Positions 45,810 through 55,379 of a stretch of DNA of 64,000 bases are shown one piece after another (positions within the stretch are counted from its first letter, which is position 1; each line of letters begins with the position of its first letter). Source of the stretch: Cellulophaga baltica (lineage in GTDB: Bacteria > Bacteroidota > Bacteroidia > Flavobacteriales > Flavobacteriaceae); NCBI RefSeq assembly GCF_018861125.1, contig NZ_JAHKQN010000019.1, forward strand, positions 62,001 to 126,000. The letters are read 5' to 3'. A program made the position numbers and the translations under genes. The notes beneath the pieces were generated by a model. The model was not told the origin of the DNA. It did no database searches and worked only from the letters and a program-made list of their open reading frames with translations.

Positions 45810-48800
45810 ATGAAAAAAAATTACTTTAAAAAGTGCCTGCTTTTAGGTGCTTTAAACTTTCTTGTTTTAACTTTTGTGCATGCTCAAGTTCCTGATTATT
45901 ATAATGGAACTGATATTACTGCAACTGGAGAAGATTTAAAAACGAACCTTTCAACTTTAATTACGAATACTCATACTACGGAGTTAAGTTATACTCCTGG
46001 TGTTTGGGACGCATTAAAGCAAACTGATCTTGACCCTACAAATTCTAATAACGTTTTGTTAATATACGGGTATGATGATACTGATTCAGACTTAACAAAT
46101 GATAGAAGTAGATCAAAAGATTCAAACGGTGGGAATACTGGAGATTGGAACCGTGAACATACGTATCCAAAATCATTAGGCAACCCTAATTTAGGAGAAT
46201 CTGGTCCAGGTTCTGATGCGCATCACTTACGTGCTTCTGATGTGCAATTTAATAGTACAAGAAGTAACAATCCTTACATAGATGATTCTGGCGTTGCAAA
46301 AGCAATTAATTCTGGTTTTTATCCTGGTGATGAATGGAAAGGCGATGTTGCTCGTATGATGATGTATATGTATGTGCGCTATGGCGATCGTTGTTTACCT
46401 AACACTGTAGGCTTAGGTGACTCTACGTACAGTTCAGATATGCGAGATATATTTTTAGAATGGAACGCTGAAGACCCTGTTTCTCAAGTAGAAATTAATA
46501 GAAATATTCTTCTGGAGGGTATTCAAGGGAATAGAAATCCTTTTATTGATAACCCAGCATTTGCTACAACAATTTGGGGAGGACCACAAGCAGAGAATAG
46601 ATTTGAGACTACTTCTACTGATACTGAAGCGCCAACAGCTCCTGAGAGTTTAGTAATTGCAAATACTACTGATACTGAAACAGTTTTATCATGGGATGCA
46701 TCAACAGATAATGTAGGTGTTATAGCTTATCAAATATTTCAAGACGGAACACAAATAGCATCTTCTACTGAAACTACTTATACGGTTACTGATTTAATAG
46801 CGGATACAGAATATACTTTTTACGTTGTAGCAATTGATGCTTCAAGCAATACTTCAGGTAATAGTAATGAAGAATCAGTTACAACACTTGAAGCTACAGA
46901 TATTCCTGCAACAGGTGATTACATTGTTTTTCAAGGTTATGAAAGTAGTATTGAAGATACTTGGGCATATACACAGTCTCCGGTTGCATGTGCCGATGGT
47001 ACTGATATTTGGGATGTAGTGACAAGTGTTGGTTCAATAACAACACCAAATTCTGGAATTAACTTTTTTGGTATTCAAGATTTAGAAGGTAATTGTGGTA
47101 CAGCTGATGGAGGTACACTAGCCTTTAACAGTGTAGATGTTTCAACTTTTGAAGATGTTACCTTGTCATTCAGTGTAAATGTAGATGGTTTTGATGTGGC
47201 AAATGGTGATGTTATTACGTATGAAATTTTACATGACGGAGTTTCTCAAGGTATAGTAACTATTACAGTAGATAGTCCTTATAGTACTTCAGGATGGGAA
47301 AAAATTACAGCATCTGTTCCTAATACGGTTAGTTCAGTAGCTTTAAATTTATATGTAAAACAAAATGGAGGTAGTGATTATGCTGGTTTTGATGATGTTT
47401 TATTACAAGGTACTTCTGTTGCAGCCGGTAGTTCTGATGAAGGACTTTTGATTAATGAAGTAGATGCTGATCAAGATAGTACTGATGCATCTGAGTTTAT
47501 AGAGCTTTTTGATGGTGGTGCTGGTAACACATCTTTAGATGGTTATGTGGTTGTATTGTATAATGGTAGTTCAGATGTTAGTTATGATGCTATTGATTTA
47601 GATGGTTATACGACAGATGAGAACGGCTATTTTGTAATAGGATCAGAAAGTGTTGCTAATGTTGATTTAATTGAATTTACAACAAACGGAATACAAAACG
47701 GAGCTGATGCTGTTGCTCTTTATTTAGGTGATGTTACGAGTTTTTCAACAGGAACAGCAGTGCTTGCTGATGACACTTTAATTGACGCCTTAGTTTATGG
47801 TACAAGTGATGCTGACGATGAAGGTTTGCTAGTTTTATTAAATTCAGGAGAAATACAAGTTGATGAAAATGAAGATGGTAATGGAACTTTAAATTCAATG
47901 CAAAGATCACCTAATGGTTCAGGAGGCTTAAAAAGTACTAGTGCTTATGCTATGTCAACTCCGACACCAGGAGCCGAAAATTTATCAACTACAACCGTTG
48001 AAGATAACGAAGTGCCTACAACGCCTGAAAATATTGTAACATCAAATATTACAGGTTCAAGTGTAGATTTATCATGGGATGCTTCAACAGATAATGTAGC
48101 TGTTACTGAATATCAAATATATAATGGTACTGAACTTGTTGCAACAACAACAGAAACATCAATAACTATTGAAAATTTAGAAGCTGTTACTGCATATAGT
48201 TTTACGGTTATAGCAGTAGATGCTACAGGTAATATTTCAGAAAGTTCAGATGGTATTGAGTTTACAACAACTACTGTGACTATCAATTCTGAGAGCGCCT
48301 TATTAATTACTGCCTTATACGATGGTCCACTTACAGGTGGAGTACCTAAAGGTGTTGAGTTGTATGTAACGGAAGATATAGATGATTTAAGTGTTTATGG
48401 ATTAGGTTCTGCAAATAATGGCGGTGGTACTGATGGTGAAGAATTCACTTTTGATGCAGTCGCAGTTACAGCGGGTACATTTATATATGTAGCTTCAGAA
48501 AGTGTAGAATTTGCAAATTTCTTTGGTTTTGAACCTACATATACTTCTGGTGCTATGGCAATAAATGGTGATGACGCTGTTGAGCTTTTTATGGATGGCG
48601 TAGTAGTTGATGTTTTTGGTGAAATAGATGTTGATGGTTCTGGTCAAGCATGGGAATATACCGATGGCTGGGCCTATAGAGTTGAAAATACTGTTCCTGA
48701 TACTGCTTTTGCAATTGAGAATTGGACTTTCAGTGGAGCTGATGCATTAGATGATCAAATAGATAATGCAACAGCAAGCTTGCCAGTTCCTCTTGCCACT

Positions 48801-51770
48801 TATACATATACGGTATCAGATTCTGTAACACTTTTAATAAATGAGGCTGATGTAGATAATACTAGTACTGATGCATTAGAATTTGTAGAACTTTACGATG
48901 GCGGAACAGGTAATACACCTTTAGATGGCTATGTAATCGTATTATATAATGGTAGTGATGATTTAAGTTATAATGATGCTATAGATTTAGATGGTTATGC
49001 TACTGATGAGAATGGTTATTTTGTAATTGGCTCTGAAAGTGTTGAAAATGTCGATTTAGTAGCTTTTACAACAAACGGATTGCAAAATGGAGCAGATGCA
49101 ATTGCACTTTATCAAGGTGATGCTACGAGCTTTCCAAATGATACGGCAATTTTAGTAGATGATACTTTAATTGATGCTTTAGTTTACGGAACTGACGATG
49201 ACGATGATGCTGGTTTATTAGTCTTATTGAATTCTGGTGAAGCACAAGTTAATGAGGCGGGTGAAGGTGATAAAGACAATCACTCAATGCAACGTATTGC
49301 TAACGGTACAGGTGGTTTAAGAAACACATCTACATACACACAAGCTTTTCCTTCTCCGGGTACTGAAAATGGAGCGGCAGTAATAGCTCCAGGAACTATA
49401 ACTATTCTTGAAGCAAGAAATACTGAAGATGGTGAGTTAGTAACTATTTCAGGAGTATTAACAGTTGCAGATGAATTTGCAGGTTCTGCTTATATTCAAG
49501 ATGCAACTGCAGCGATAGCAATATTTGACCAAACTGTTCATGGAGAGGGAAATTTTATGGTAGGCGATTCTATTACACTTACAGGAACTAGAAGTTCATA
49601 TAGCGATCAAATACAAATTAGCACTGTTGTTAGTGTTGAAAATAATGGTTTGCCAGCAACTCCAATAGAAGTACAGACAATTACATTGGCAGAATTAGGT
49701 GATCATCCAGCGGAATTGGTAAGAGTGGTAAGTCCTTCTTTTCCTAATCCAGGAGATATTATATTCGGAGGTTCAAACTTTGAAATTACTGATGCTAGTG
49801 GAACAGGAGAATTACGTATAGATATTGATGTTGAGGCATTAGTTGGTTTAGGGCAACCAGATTCTTGTGATGAGATTATTGGTGTTGTAGGTCGTTTTTA
49901 CGAAATATATCAATTATTACCACGTATGAAATCTGATATGGCTTGTGCTGGTGAGTATGTTCCATTAGGAAGTTCTGTTACCATTTCAAAAGAAAAAACA
50001 TTTGATGTTGCGGCATGGAATATTGAGTGGTTTGGTGATGCTTCAAATTCTCCGGCTTTGGGTTATGACAATCCTGATCAAGTTCAAAAAGATAGTGTTA
50101 AAGTAGTTTTACAATCTTTAGATGCTGATATCTATGCTGTTGAAGAAATTTCAGATGAAGAGTTGTTTGCGACTTTAGTGGGTGAAATGGAAGGTTATGA
50201 TTACGTATTGTCAGATGCTGTTTCGTATCCTGATGATACTTCTGGGACACAACAAAAACTAGGCTTTATATATAATACAGCTACAGTTTCGGTAGTAGAA
50301 ACAAAACCTCTTTTGGCAAGTATTCATCCATATTATAACGGTGGTGATGAGTCTGCCTTAGCTGATTACCCAGTAACAGATAAAACTCGTTTTTACGCTA
50401 GTGGTCGTTTACCATTTTTAATGACTGCTGATGTTACTATTGAGGGTGTAACTAAACAGTTTGATATTGTTGCTTTACATGCAAGAGCAAACAGTTCAAC
50501 AACTACGCAAGAGCGTTACGATATGCGTAAATATGATGTTGAGATTTTAAAAGATACTCTAGATGTACAATACGGTTCAAGAAACTTAATTGTTATGGGG
50601 GACTATAATGATGATGTTGATTTTACAGTGGCTAGTGATGTTTCTTCTGCAGTAAGTACTTTTGAGGCTTATGTAAATGATCCAACTAATTACAACATTC
50701 TTACGAGTGTTTTAAGTGATAATAATTACCGTTCTTATGTGTTTAGTGAGAATATGATTGACCATATTATGGTGTCAGAAGAAGTTAGTCCTTATTATAT
50801 TGAAGAAACTGTAAGTGTAGGGTATGAGTTTTATGATGCAGATTTTTCAACTACAGCTTCAGATCACTTTCCGGTATTTGCACGTTTTCTGTTAGAAGAG
50901 TTTAAAATAAATGAAATTACGGCTACAGCTACAAATTGTGATGGTGAAGATGCTACTGCAACTGTAAGTGTGTCTGGTGGTGTTTCACCGTATTCTTATG
51001 AATGGAGTGACGGACAATTAACTGCAACAGCAACTGATTTAGTTGGTGGTGAATATAGCGTAATTGTTACAGATGCATCAGGAGAAAGTTTAACTACTGA
51101 AATTACTATTGAAGAAACTACTGCAATAGAAATTACACAATCAGAAGATACTAAAGTGTATGCTGGTTATGGTGATGAGTCTTGTGCAACTATTGGTGTT
51201 ACTAGTGTAACTGGTGGTGTAGCCCCTTATACGTATGCTTGGAGTACAGGGGAAACTACTGAGGAGATTTCAGCTTGCCCAGAAGAAACTACTACGTATA
51301 CAGTAACGGTAACTGATGCTAATGGGTGTTATATTGAATCTGATATTGTTGTTGAGGTTGAAAATGTAGTTTGTGAAACTAAAGGTAGATATACCAAAAT
51401 AGCAATGTGCTATAAAGGTCGTTCTGTTTGTGTATGGGAATATTTAGTGAAGTATTATGAAAGATACGGTTATACTGTAGGTTCTTGTACTGATGATGGT
51501 TCTGGCTCTGGAGAATTAATTGTTTCAGATGTATATCCTAATCCATTTTCATCTTATGTAGTGGCTAAAATAGAAGCTTCAGAAAGATCAAAAGCAACAT
51601 TTGTAATATATAACGGTTACGGTAGAATTGTTTATAAATCTAATAAGACTTTATCTACAGGAGAAAATAAAACAGTATTACCATTATGGTACTTAAGTAG
51701 AGGATATTATTACTTGAAAATTTATGTTGATGGTGATTTGAAAAGCACGCAAACACTTATGAATAAATAA
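45810..51770 (+). CDS. giant T9SS-secreted protein with two nuclease domains
   Basis: A 1986-residue modular exoprotein. Signal peptide (to about residue 25); endonuclease-I domain, residues about 30-255, with WNREHTYPKSLG and DAHHLRASDVQFNSTRSN; FN3 domain (270-358); a beta-sandwich-like region (370-535); a lamin-tail-like domain (545-730); second FN3 (733-822); two more lamin-tail-like domains (829-1005, 1008-1190); an OB-fold-like part (1194-1375); an endonuclease/exonuclease/phosphatase domain (1396-1690) with NIEWFG, AVEEISD, GDYNDD and SDHFPVFARF; two SprB/PKD-like repeats (1700-1850); a short Cys-containing part; and a T9SS tail with SDVYPNPFS and a lysine at the end. It should cut extracellular DNA, perhaps RNA or phosphodiesters too. 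Single gene, own terminator downstream. Confidence 0.92.
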   Translation: MKKNYFKKCLLLGALNFLVLTFVHAQVPDYYNGTDITATGEDLKTNLSTLITNTHTTELSYTPGVWDALKQTDLDPTNSNNVLLIYGYDDTDSDLTNDRSRSKDSNGGNTGDWNREHTYPKSLGNPNLGESGPGSDAHHLRASDVQFNSTRSNNPYIDDSGVAKAINSGFYPGDEWKGDVARMMMYMYVRYGDRCLPNTVGLGDSTYSSDMRDIFLEWNAEDPVSQVEINRNILLEGIQGNRNPFIDNPAFATTIWGGPQAENRFETTSTDTEAPTAPESLVIANTTDTETVLSWDASTDNVGVIAYQIFQDGTQIASSTETTYTVTDLIADTEYTFYVVAIDASSNTSGNSNEESVTTLEATDIPATGDYIVFQGYESSIEDTWAYTQSPVACADGTDIWDVVTSVGSITTPNSGINFFGIQDLEGNCGTADGGTLAFNSVDVSTFEDVTLSFSVNVDGFDVANGDVITYEILHDGVSQGIVTITVDSPYSTSGWEKITASVPNTVSSVALNLYVKQNGGSDYAGFDDVLLQGTSVAAGSSDEGLLINEVDADQDSTDASEFIELFDGGAGNTSLDGYVVVLYNGSSDVSYDAIDLDGYTTDENGYFVIGSESVANVDLIEFTTNGIQNGADAVALYLGDVTSFSTGTAVLADDTLIDALVYGTSDADDEGLLVLLNSGEIQVDENEDGNGTLNSMQRSPNGSGGLKSTSAYAMSTPTPGAENLSTTTVEDNEVPTTPENIVTSNITGSSVDLSWDASTDNVAVTEYQIYNGTELVATTTETSITIENLEAVTAYSFTVIAVDATGNISESSDGIEFTTTTVTINSESALLITALYDGPLTGGVPKGVELYVTEDIDDLSVYGLGSANNGGGTDGEEFTFDAVAVTAGTFIYVASESVEFANFFGFEPTYTSGAMAINGDDAVELFMDGVVVDVFGEIDVDGSGQAWEYTDGWAYRVENTVPDTAFAIENWTFSGADALDDQIDNATASLPVPLATYTYTVSDSVTLLINEADVDNTSTDALEFVELYDGGTGNTPLDGYVIVLYNGSDDLSYNDAIDLDGYATDENGYFVIGSESVENVDLVAFTTNGLQNGADAIALYQGDATSFPNDTAILVDDTLIDALVYGTDDDDDAGLLVLLNSGEAQVNEAGEGDKDNHSMQRIANGTGGLRNTSTYTQAFPSPGTENGAAVIAPGTITILEARNTEDGELVTISGVLTVADEFAGSAYIQDATAAIAIFDQTVHGEGNFMVGDSITLTGTRSSYSDQIQISTVVSVENNGLPATPIEVQTITLAELGDHPAELVRVVSPSFPNPGDIIFGGSNFEITDASGTGELRIDIDVEALVGLGQPDSCDEIIGVVGRFYEIYQLLPRMKSDMACAGEYVPLGSSVTISKEKTFDVAAWNIEWFGDASNSPALGYDNPDQVQKDSVKVVLQSLDADIYAVEEISDEELFATLVGEMEGYDYVLSDAVSYPDDTSGTQQKLGFIYNTATVSVVETKPLLASIHPYYNGGDESALADYPVTDKTRFYASGRLPFLMTADVTIEGVTKQFDIVALHARANSSTTTQERYDMRKYDVEILKDTLDVQYGSRNLIVMGDYNDDVDFTVASDVSSAVSTFEAYVNDPTNYNILTSVLSDNNYRSYVFSENMIDHIMVSEEVSPYYIEETVSVGYEFYDADFSTTASDHFPVFARFLLEEFKINEITATATNCDGEDATATVSVSGGVSPYSYEWSDGQLTATATDLVGGEYSVIVTDASGESLTTEITIEETTAIEITQSEDTKVYAGYGDESCATIGVTSVTGGVAPYTYAWSTGETTEEISACPEETTTYTVTVTDANGCYIESDIVVEVENVVCETKGRYTKIAMCYKGRSVCVWEYLVKYYERYGYTVGSCTDDGSGSGELIVSDVYPNPFSSYVVAKIEASERSKATFVIYNGYGRIVYKSNKTLSTGENKTVLPLWYLSRGYYYLKIYVDGDLKSTQTLMNK
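47444..47990 (+). repeat. first copy of a duplicated lamin-tail-like module
   Basis: Encodes a module starting LLINEVDADQDSTDASEF that matches, nearly residue for residue, the module encoded from 48829. Shared stretches include YVVVLYNGS, DENGYFVIGSESV and TLIDALVYGT. It lies inside the nuclease gene. Confidence 0.85.
48829..49375 (+). repeat. second copy of the lamin-tail-like module
   Basis: Encodes LLINEADVDNTSTDALEF and the same later blocks as the copy at 47444 (YVIVLYNGS, DENGYFVIGSESV, TLIDALVYGT). The copies are in frame and about 1.39 kb apart, so internal gene duplication is clear. Confidence 0.85.
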
Positions 51771-51794
51771 GAAGCATATTGTTTTATATAAATC

Positions 51795-51823
51795 AAAACC
51801 GCCAATTAATTGGCGGTTTTTTT
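51795..51823. terminator. bidirectional terminator after the nuclease gene
   Basis: Palindromic stem: AAAACCGCCAATT pairs with AATTGGCGGTTTT, then more T's. It separates the convergent nuclease and DoxX-like genes. Confidence 0.93.
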
Positions 51824-51824
51824 A

Positions 51825-52238
51825 TTAAACAACTTTTCTAAGTTGGACTTTCTCTTTTACTTTTTTTATATATTTTTTATGCTCTACATTTTTCCTTTTG
51901 TAAAGTATGTAATTAACTAATAATAATGTTAAACAAAAAACAGCCATAGCGCCGTTACCATCCTTTACTAATAAGTGTGCTATTATTCCTAAAATTAAAT
52001 TGGTAAAGAATCCAGAATAAGCCCATTCTACCATCCATTTACTTCTTCTGGTAAAAATAATAACCAATCCTAAAATTTGTGCTACACCTAATACCTCAAT
52101 TAAGTAAGCAGGGTAACCAAGACTTATAAACTTAGATGCGACTATATTGTAATTAACATAAGAGTTTATAACAGCACTTATAATAGCAATAGAAAATAGT
52201 GCTAGAGAAATCAAATAGTATAATTTATAATTTTTCAT
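51825..52238 (-). CDS. DoxX-like small membrane protein
   Basis: A 137-residue protein with four predicted helices (YLISLALFSIAIISAVI, YLIEVLGVAQILGLVIIF, WAYSGFFTNLILGIIAHLL, AVFCLTLLLVNYILY) and a basic C-terminal tail. The segment SLGYPAYLIEVLGVAQILG is typical of DoxX/DoxD-like proteins of Bacteroidota. The molecular role of these is poorly known; some relatives take part in quinone or thiol redox work. It stands alone, convergent with the nuclease gene and divergent from the Fur-family gene. Confidence 0.7.
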   Translation of the reverse strand: MKNYKLYYLISLALFSIAIISAVINSYVNYNIVASKFISLGYPAYLIEVLGVAQILGLVIIFTRRSKWMVEWAYSGFFTNLILGIIAHLLVKDGNGAMAVFCLTLLLVNYILYKRKNVEHKKYIKKVKEKVQLRKVV

Positions 52239-52377
52239 AATTTGGGATTTTAGAAGATTACTTCTTTAAAGATAAAAACAACAATGAAAACAATTATCGA
52301 CGATTAGTTATAGGATTATTTGCTGTAGATGAGTAACTTTAATCTATAGATGTAGCTAATTCTAAATAACTATTTTA

Positions 52378-52791
52378 ATGACTGCTATTGAGCAATTTCT
52401 TGAACAAAAAAATATACGGCCAACAGCTATGCGTATTTTGGTATATCAATTTTTAGACACTAAAGAAATTGCAGTTGGCTTAACTGCTATTGAACATGCT
52501 TTTGATAAAGCAGAAAGAACAACTTTGTATAGAACACTAAAAACCTTTGAAGAAAAAGGTGTTGTGCATCAAATTGATGACGGCACAGGAACTACAAAAT
52601 ATGCCTTATGTGAAGCAGGTTGTAATTGCGATGTTGAGCAAGACTTGCATTTGCATTTTCATTGTACTAAGTGTAATGAAACCACTTGTCTTACAGATCA
52701 TAAGATTCAACCTATGAACTTACCTGATAATTTTACTGCAGAAGATGTTAATCTTGTTGTAAAAGGCATTTGTGATAAATGTAATGACTAA
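52378..52791 (+). CDS. Fur-family metal-dependent regulator (Zur-like)
   Basis: A 137-residue regulator. The winged-helix part covers residues 1-80, with the recognition region ERTTLYRTLKTFEEKGVVHQI. The metal-binding half has HLHFHCTKCNETTCL and a C-terminal CDKC pair for structural zinc. The gene is followed after 11 bp by the reading frame of a zinc/cadmium-type ATPase, so it very likely regulates metal export or metal balance. Zur-, PerR- and Fur-type members are hard to tell apart from sequence; the neighbour favours zinc or a related metal. Confidence 0.9.
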   Translation: MTAIEQFLEQKNIRPTAMRILVYQFLDTKEIAVGLTAIEHAFDKAERTTLYRTLKTFEEKGVVHQIDDGTGTTKYALCEAGCNCDVEQDLHLHFHCTKCNETTCLTDHKIQPMNLPDNFTAEDVNLVVKGICDKCND

Positions 52792-52832
52792 ATGCACTAC
52801 CGTTGCATAAACTTATTTCTCAACTTTGTAAT

Positions 52833-54785
52833 ATGATTGAGAAAGATGATGTAAATAAAAATTGCGGTACTAATGAATCTAGTTGTTGTGGTCATGATCA
52901 CGGTCATAGTCAAGAAGAAGCTACTTCAAATTTTAAAATTTATTTACCGGCAATTATAAGTTTTGTAATGCTTGTGGTTGGTCTTACTTTAGATTATACG
53001 GAAGCAATTTCAATTTTTAAAGGATGGGTTCGGTTAGTATGGTACGGAATTGCATATTTTCCGGTTGGTTTGCCAGTTTTAAAGGCGGGATTGAAAAGTA
53101 TTCAAAAAGGTGATTTTTTTACTGAATTTTTACTGATGTCTATAGCGACAATTGGAGCATTCGCTTTAGGAGAATATCCTGAAGGTATAGCGGTAATGGT
53201 TTTTTATTCAGTAGGGGAATTATTTCAACATGCTGCAGTTCAAAAAGCTAGAGGAAATATTAAAGCCCTATTAGATGTTCGGCCAAAAACAGCATCTGTT
53301 TTTAGAAATAACAAGTATATTTCCGTGGCTCCAGAATCAGTTAGCATTGGTGAAAAAATACAGGTATTAGTAGGTGAAAAAGTTCCTTTAGATGGTATTC
53401 TGTTATCAGATAAAGCGTCTTTAAACACAGCTGCTATTACAGGAGAAAGTAAACCTAAAAGTGCAAATATAAATCAGAATGTTTTTGCGGGTAGTATTAA
53501 TTTAGAAGCAGTTATTGAAATTAAAACTGCTAAAGTGTTTAAAGATAGTTCTATTGCTCGTGTTTTAGATTTGGTTCAAAATGCTACCGCTCGAAAATCA
53601 AAAACAGAATTATTTATTAGAAAATTTGCAAGAGTATATACGCCGATAGTTACCTTTTTAGCAATTGCTGTTACTTTTTTACCTTATTTTTTTGTGACTG
53701 ATTATGTGTTTAGCGATTGGTTGTACAGGGCGTTAATATTTCTAGTAATCTCGTGTCCTTGTGCTTTGGTTATTTCTATTCCTTTAGGGTATTTCGGAGG
53801 GTTAGGTGCAGCGTCTCGAAATGGTATTTTATTCAAAGGAGCTTCGTTTTTAGATACGATTACTAAAATTGATACTGTGGTAATGGATAAAACAGGAACG
53901 GTTACTAAAGGTGTTTTTAAAATCACAGAAATTAAGGTTGTTGGTGTATCTGAGAATGAATTGATGCAATACTTACTAGCCATTGAGTCAAAATCTACGC
54001 ACCCAATAGCAAAAGCATTACTGAAATATAAGATTGAAGGTGAAATTTTTCAAGCTACTAATGTAACAGAAATACAAGGTAAAGGTTTGTCGGGAATTGT
54101 AAATCATAAATCTGTATTAGTAGGAAATAAAGCTTTAATGGATTTAAATGGGGTCACGGTTCCTATAGAGCTTGAAAACATTGTTGATACTTTAGTTGTT
54201 ATTGCAATTGATAATACATTTTTAGGCTATGTTAGTATTGCTGATGAATTAAAAGATGATGCTAAAATTGCTGTACAGAAAATTAAAGAAGTAGGAGTAT
54301 TAAATGTTGTTATGTTGTCAGGTGATAAAGATGTAATTACTCAAAAAGTAGCAAAAGAATTAAAACTAGACAAGGCAAAAGGTAGTTTGATGCCTGAAGA
54401 TAAATTAAATGAGGTTGAGCTTTTAAAAAGCAAATCACATAAAGTAGCCTTTATTGGTGACGGAATTAATGATGCACCAGTATTAGCAACTAGTGATGTT
54501 GGTATTGCAATGGGTGGTTTAGGTAGTGATGTCGCTATAGAAACTGCAGATGTAATTATTCAAACAGATCAGCCTTCAAAAATAGCAACGGCAATAAAAA
54601 TAGGTAAATCTACACGGCAAATAGTTTGGCAGAATATAGCTTTAGCTTTTGGTGTAAAATTTATAATACTTTTATTAGGTTTGTTTGGGTTAGCAAGTAT
54701 GTGGGGAGCTGTTTTTGCAGATGTTGGTGTTGCGCTTTTAGCAATATTAAATGCGGTACGTTTGCAAAACAAATCATGGAATTAA
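52833..54785 (+). CDS. P1B-type ATPase exporting Zn/Cd/Pb (ZntA/CadA-like)
   Basis: Heavy-metal efflux ATPase of 650 residues from the ATG at 52833; a TTG at 52803 would add ten residues. All core motifs are present: TGES in AAITGESKP, CPC in VISCPCALVIS, DKTGT in VVMDKTGTVTKG, HP in KSTHPIAKA, and GDGINDAP. The last helices carry a Lys and an Asp-Gly (FGVKFIILLLG, GAVFADVGVALLAILNA), as in Zn/Cd/Pb exporters rather than Cu ones. There is no N-terminal HMA domain; instead a short Cys/His tail (NESSCCGHDHGHS) could bind metal. It is in one unit with the Fur-family gene. Confidence 0.93.
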   Translation: MIEKDDVNKNCGTNESSCCGHDHGHSQEEATSNFKIYLPAIISFVMLVVGLTLDYTEAISIFKGWVRLVWYGIAYFPVGLPVLKAGLKSIQKGDFFTEFLLMSIATIGAFALGEYPEGIAVMVFYSVGELFQHAAVQKARGNIKALLDVRPKTASVFRNNKYISVAPESVSIGEKIQVLVGEKVPLDGILLSDKASLNTAAITGESKPKSANINQNVFAGSINLEAVIEIKTAKVFKDSSIARVLDLVQNATARKSKTELFIRKFARVYTPIVTFLAIAVTFLPYFFVTDYVFSDWLYRALIFLVISCPCALVISIPLGYFGGLGAASRNGILFKGASFLDTITKIDTVVMDKTGTVTKGVFKITEIKVVGVSENELMQYLLAIESKSTHPIAKALLKYKIEGEIFQATNVTEIQGKGLSGIVNHKSVLVGNKALMDLNGVTVPIELENIVDTLVVIAIDNTFLGYVSIADELKDDAKIAVQKIKEVGVLNVVMLSGDKDVITQKVAKELKLDKAKGSLMPEDKLNEVELLKSKSHKVAFIGDGINDAPVLATSDVGIAMGGLGSDVAIETADVIIQTDQPSKIATAIKIGKSTRQIVWQNIALAFGVKFIILLLGLFGLASMWGAVFADVGVALLAILNAVRLQNKSWN

Positions 54786-54790
54786 ATTCA

Positions 54791-54824
54791 AAAAAGAGGA
54801 TGCAATTTGCATCCTCTTTTTTTT
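54791..54824. terminator. bidirectional terminator between the ATPase and msrA
   Basis: Stem AAAAAGAGGATGCAA / TTGCATCCTCTTTTT, then more T's; it lies between two convergent genes. Confidence 0.93.
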
Positions 54825-54839
54825 GTGACTTTTGCGTGA

Positions 54840-55379
54840 TTACTTTAATCGATCACCGTATAACTTTCTAAGTTTTGTTAGTTTAGGAGTTATTACTGCA
54901 TTGCAGTATCCATTTTCTGGGTTATTGGCATAGTAATCTTGATGGTAATCTTCAGCTTCATAAAAAACACCAAGTTTAGTTAACTCGGTTACAATTGGTT
55001 CATCATAATACGGGGTAACTTTTTCTAAAGCTTTTTTGGCTAACTCTTTTTGAGCTTCATTGTGATAATAAATAGCGGAACGGTATTGCGTACCAACATC
55101 TGCACCCTGTCTGTTTAAAGTGGTAGGGTCGTGGCTTGTCATAAAAATCACTAGCAAATCTTCATAACTAATAATACTACTATCAAAAGTTATTTGAATA
55201 ACTTCTGCATGACCAGTTAAACCAGAACACACTTCTTTGTATGTTGGTTTTCCCGGAGCTGTACCACCAGTATATCCAGAAATTATTTTTTCTACGCCTT
55301 TTACTTCTTTAATAACTGCTTCAACACACCAAAAGCATCCGCCTCCAACAGTCATTTCTTCTAAATTATTATCTTTCAT
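54840..55379 (-). CDS. msrA: peptide-methionine (S)-S-oxide reductase
   Basis: Repairs oxidised methionine (S-sulfoxide). The catalytic motif GGGCFWCVEAVIKEVKGV has the reactive Cys at residue 15. Further family segments are SGYTGG, CSGLTGHAEVIQITFD, FMTSHDPTTLNRQGADVGTQYRSAIYYHNE and AEDYHQDYYANNP. Its 179 residues are the usual size. It follows msrB directly with no spacer, so both stereoisomers are repaired by one transcript. No signal peptide, so it is cytoplasmic. Confidence 0.97.
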   Translation of the reverse strand: MKDNNLEEMTVGGGCFWCVEAVIKEVKGVEKIISGYTGGTAPGKPTYKEVCSGLTGHAEVIQITFDSSIISYEDLLVIFMTSHDPTTLNRQGADVGTQYRSAIYYHNEAQKELAKKALEKVTPYYDEPIVTELTKLGVFYEAEDYHQDYYANNPENGYCNAVITPKLTKLRKLYGDRLK

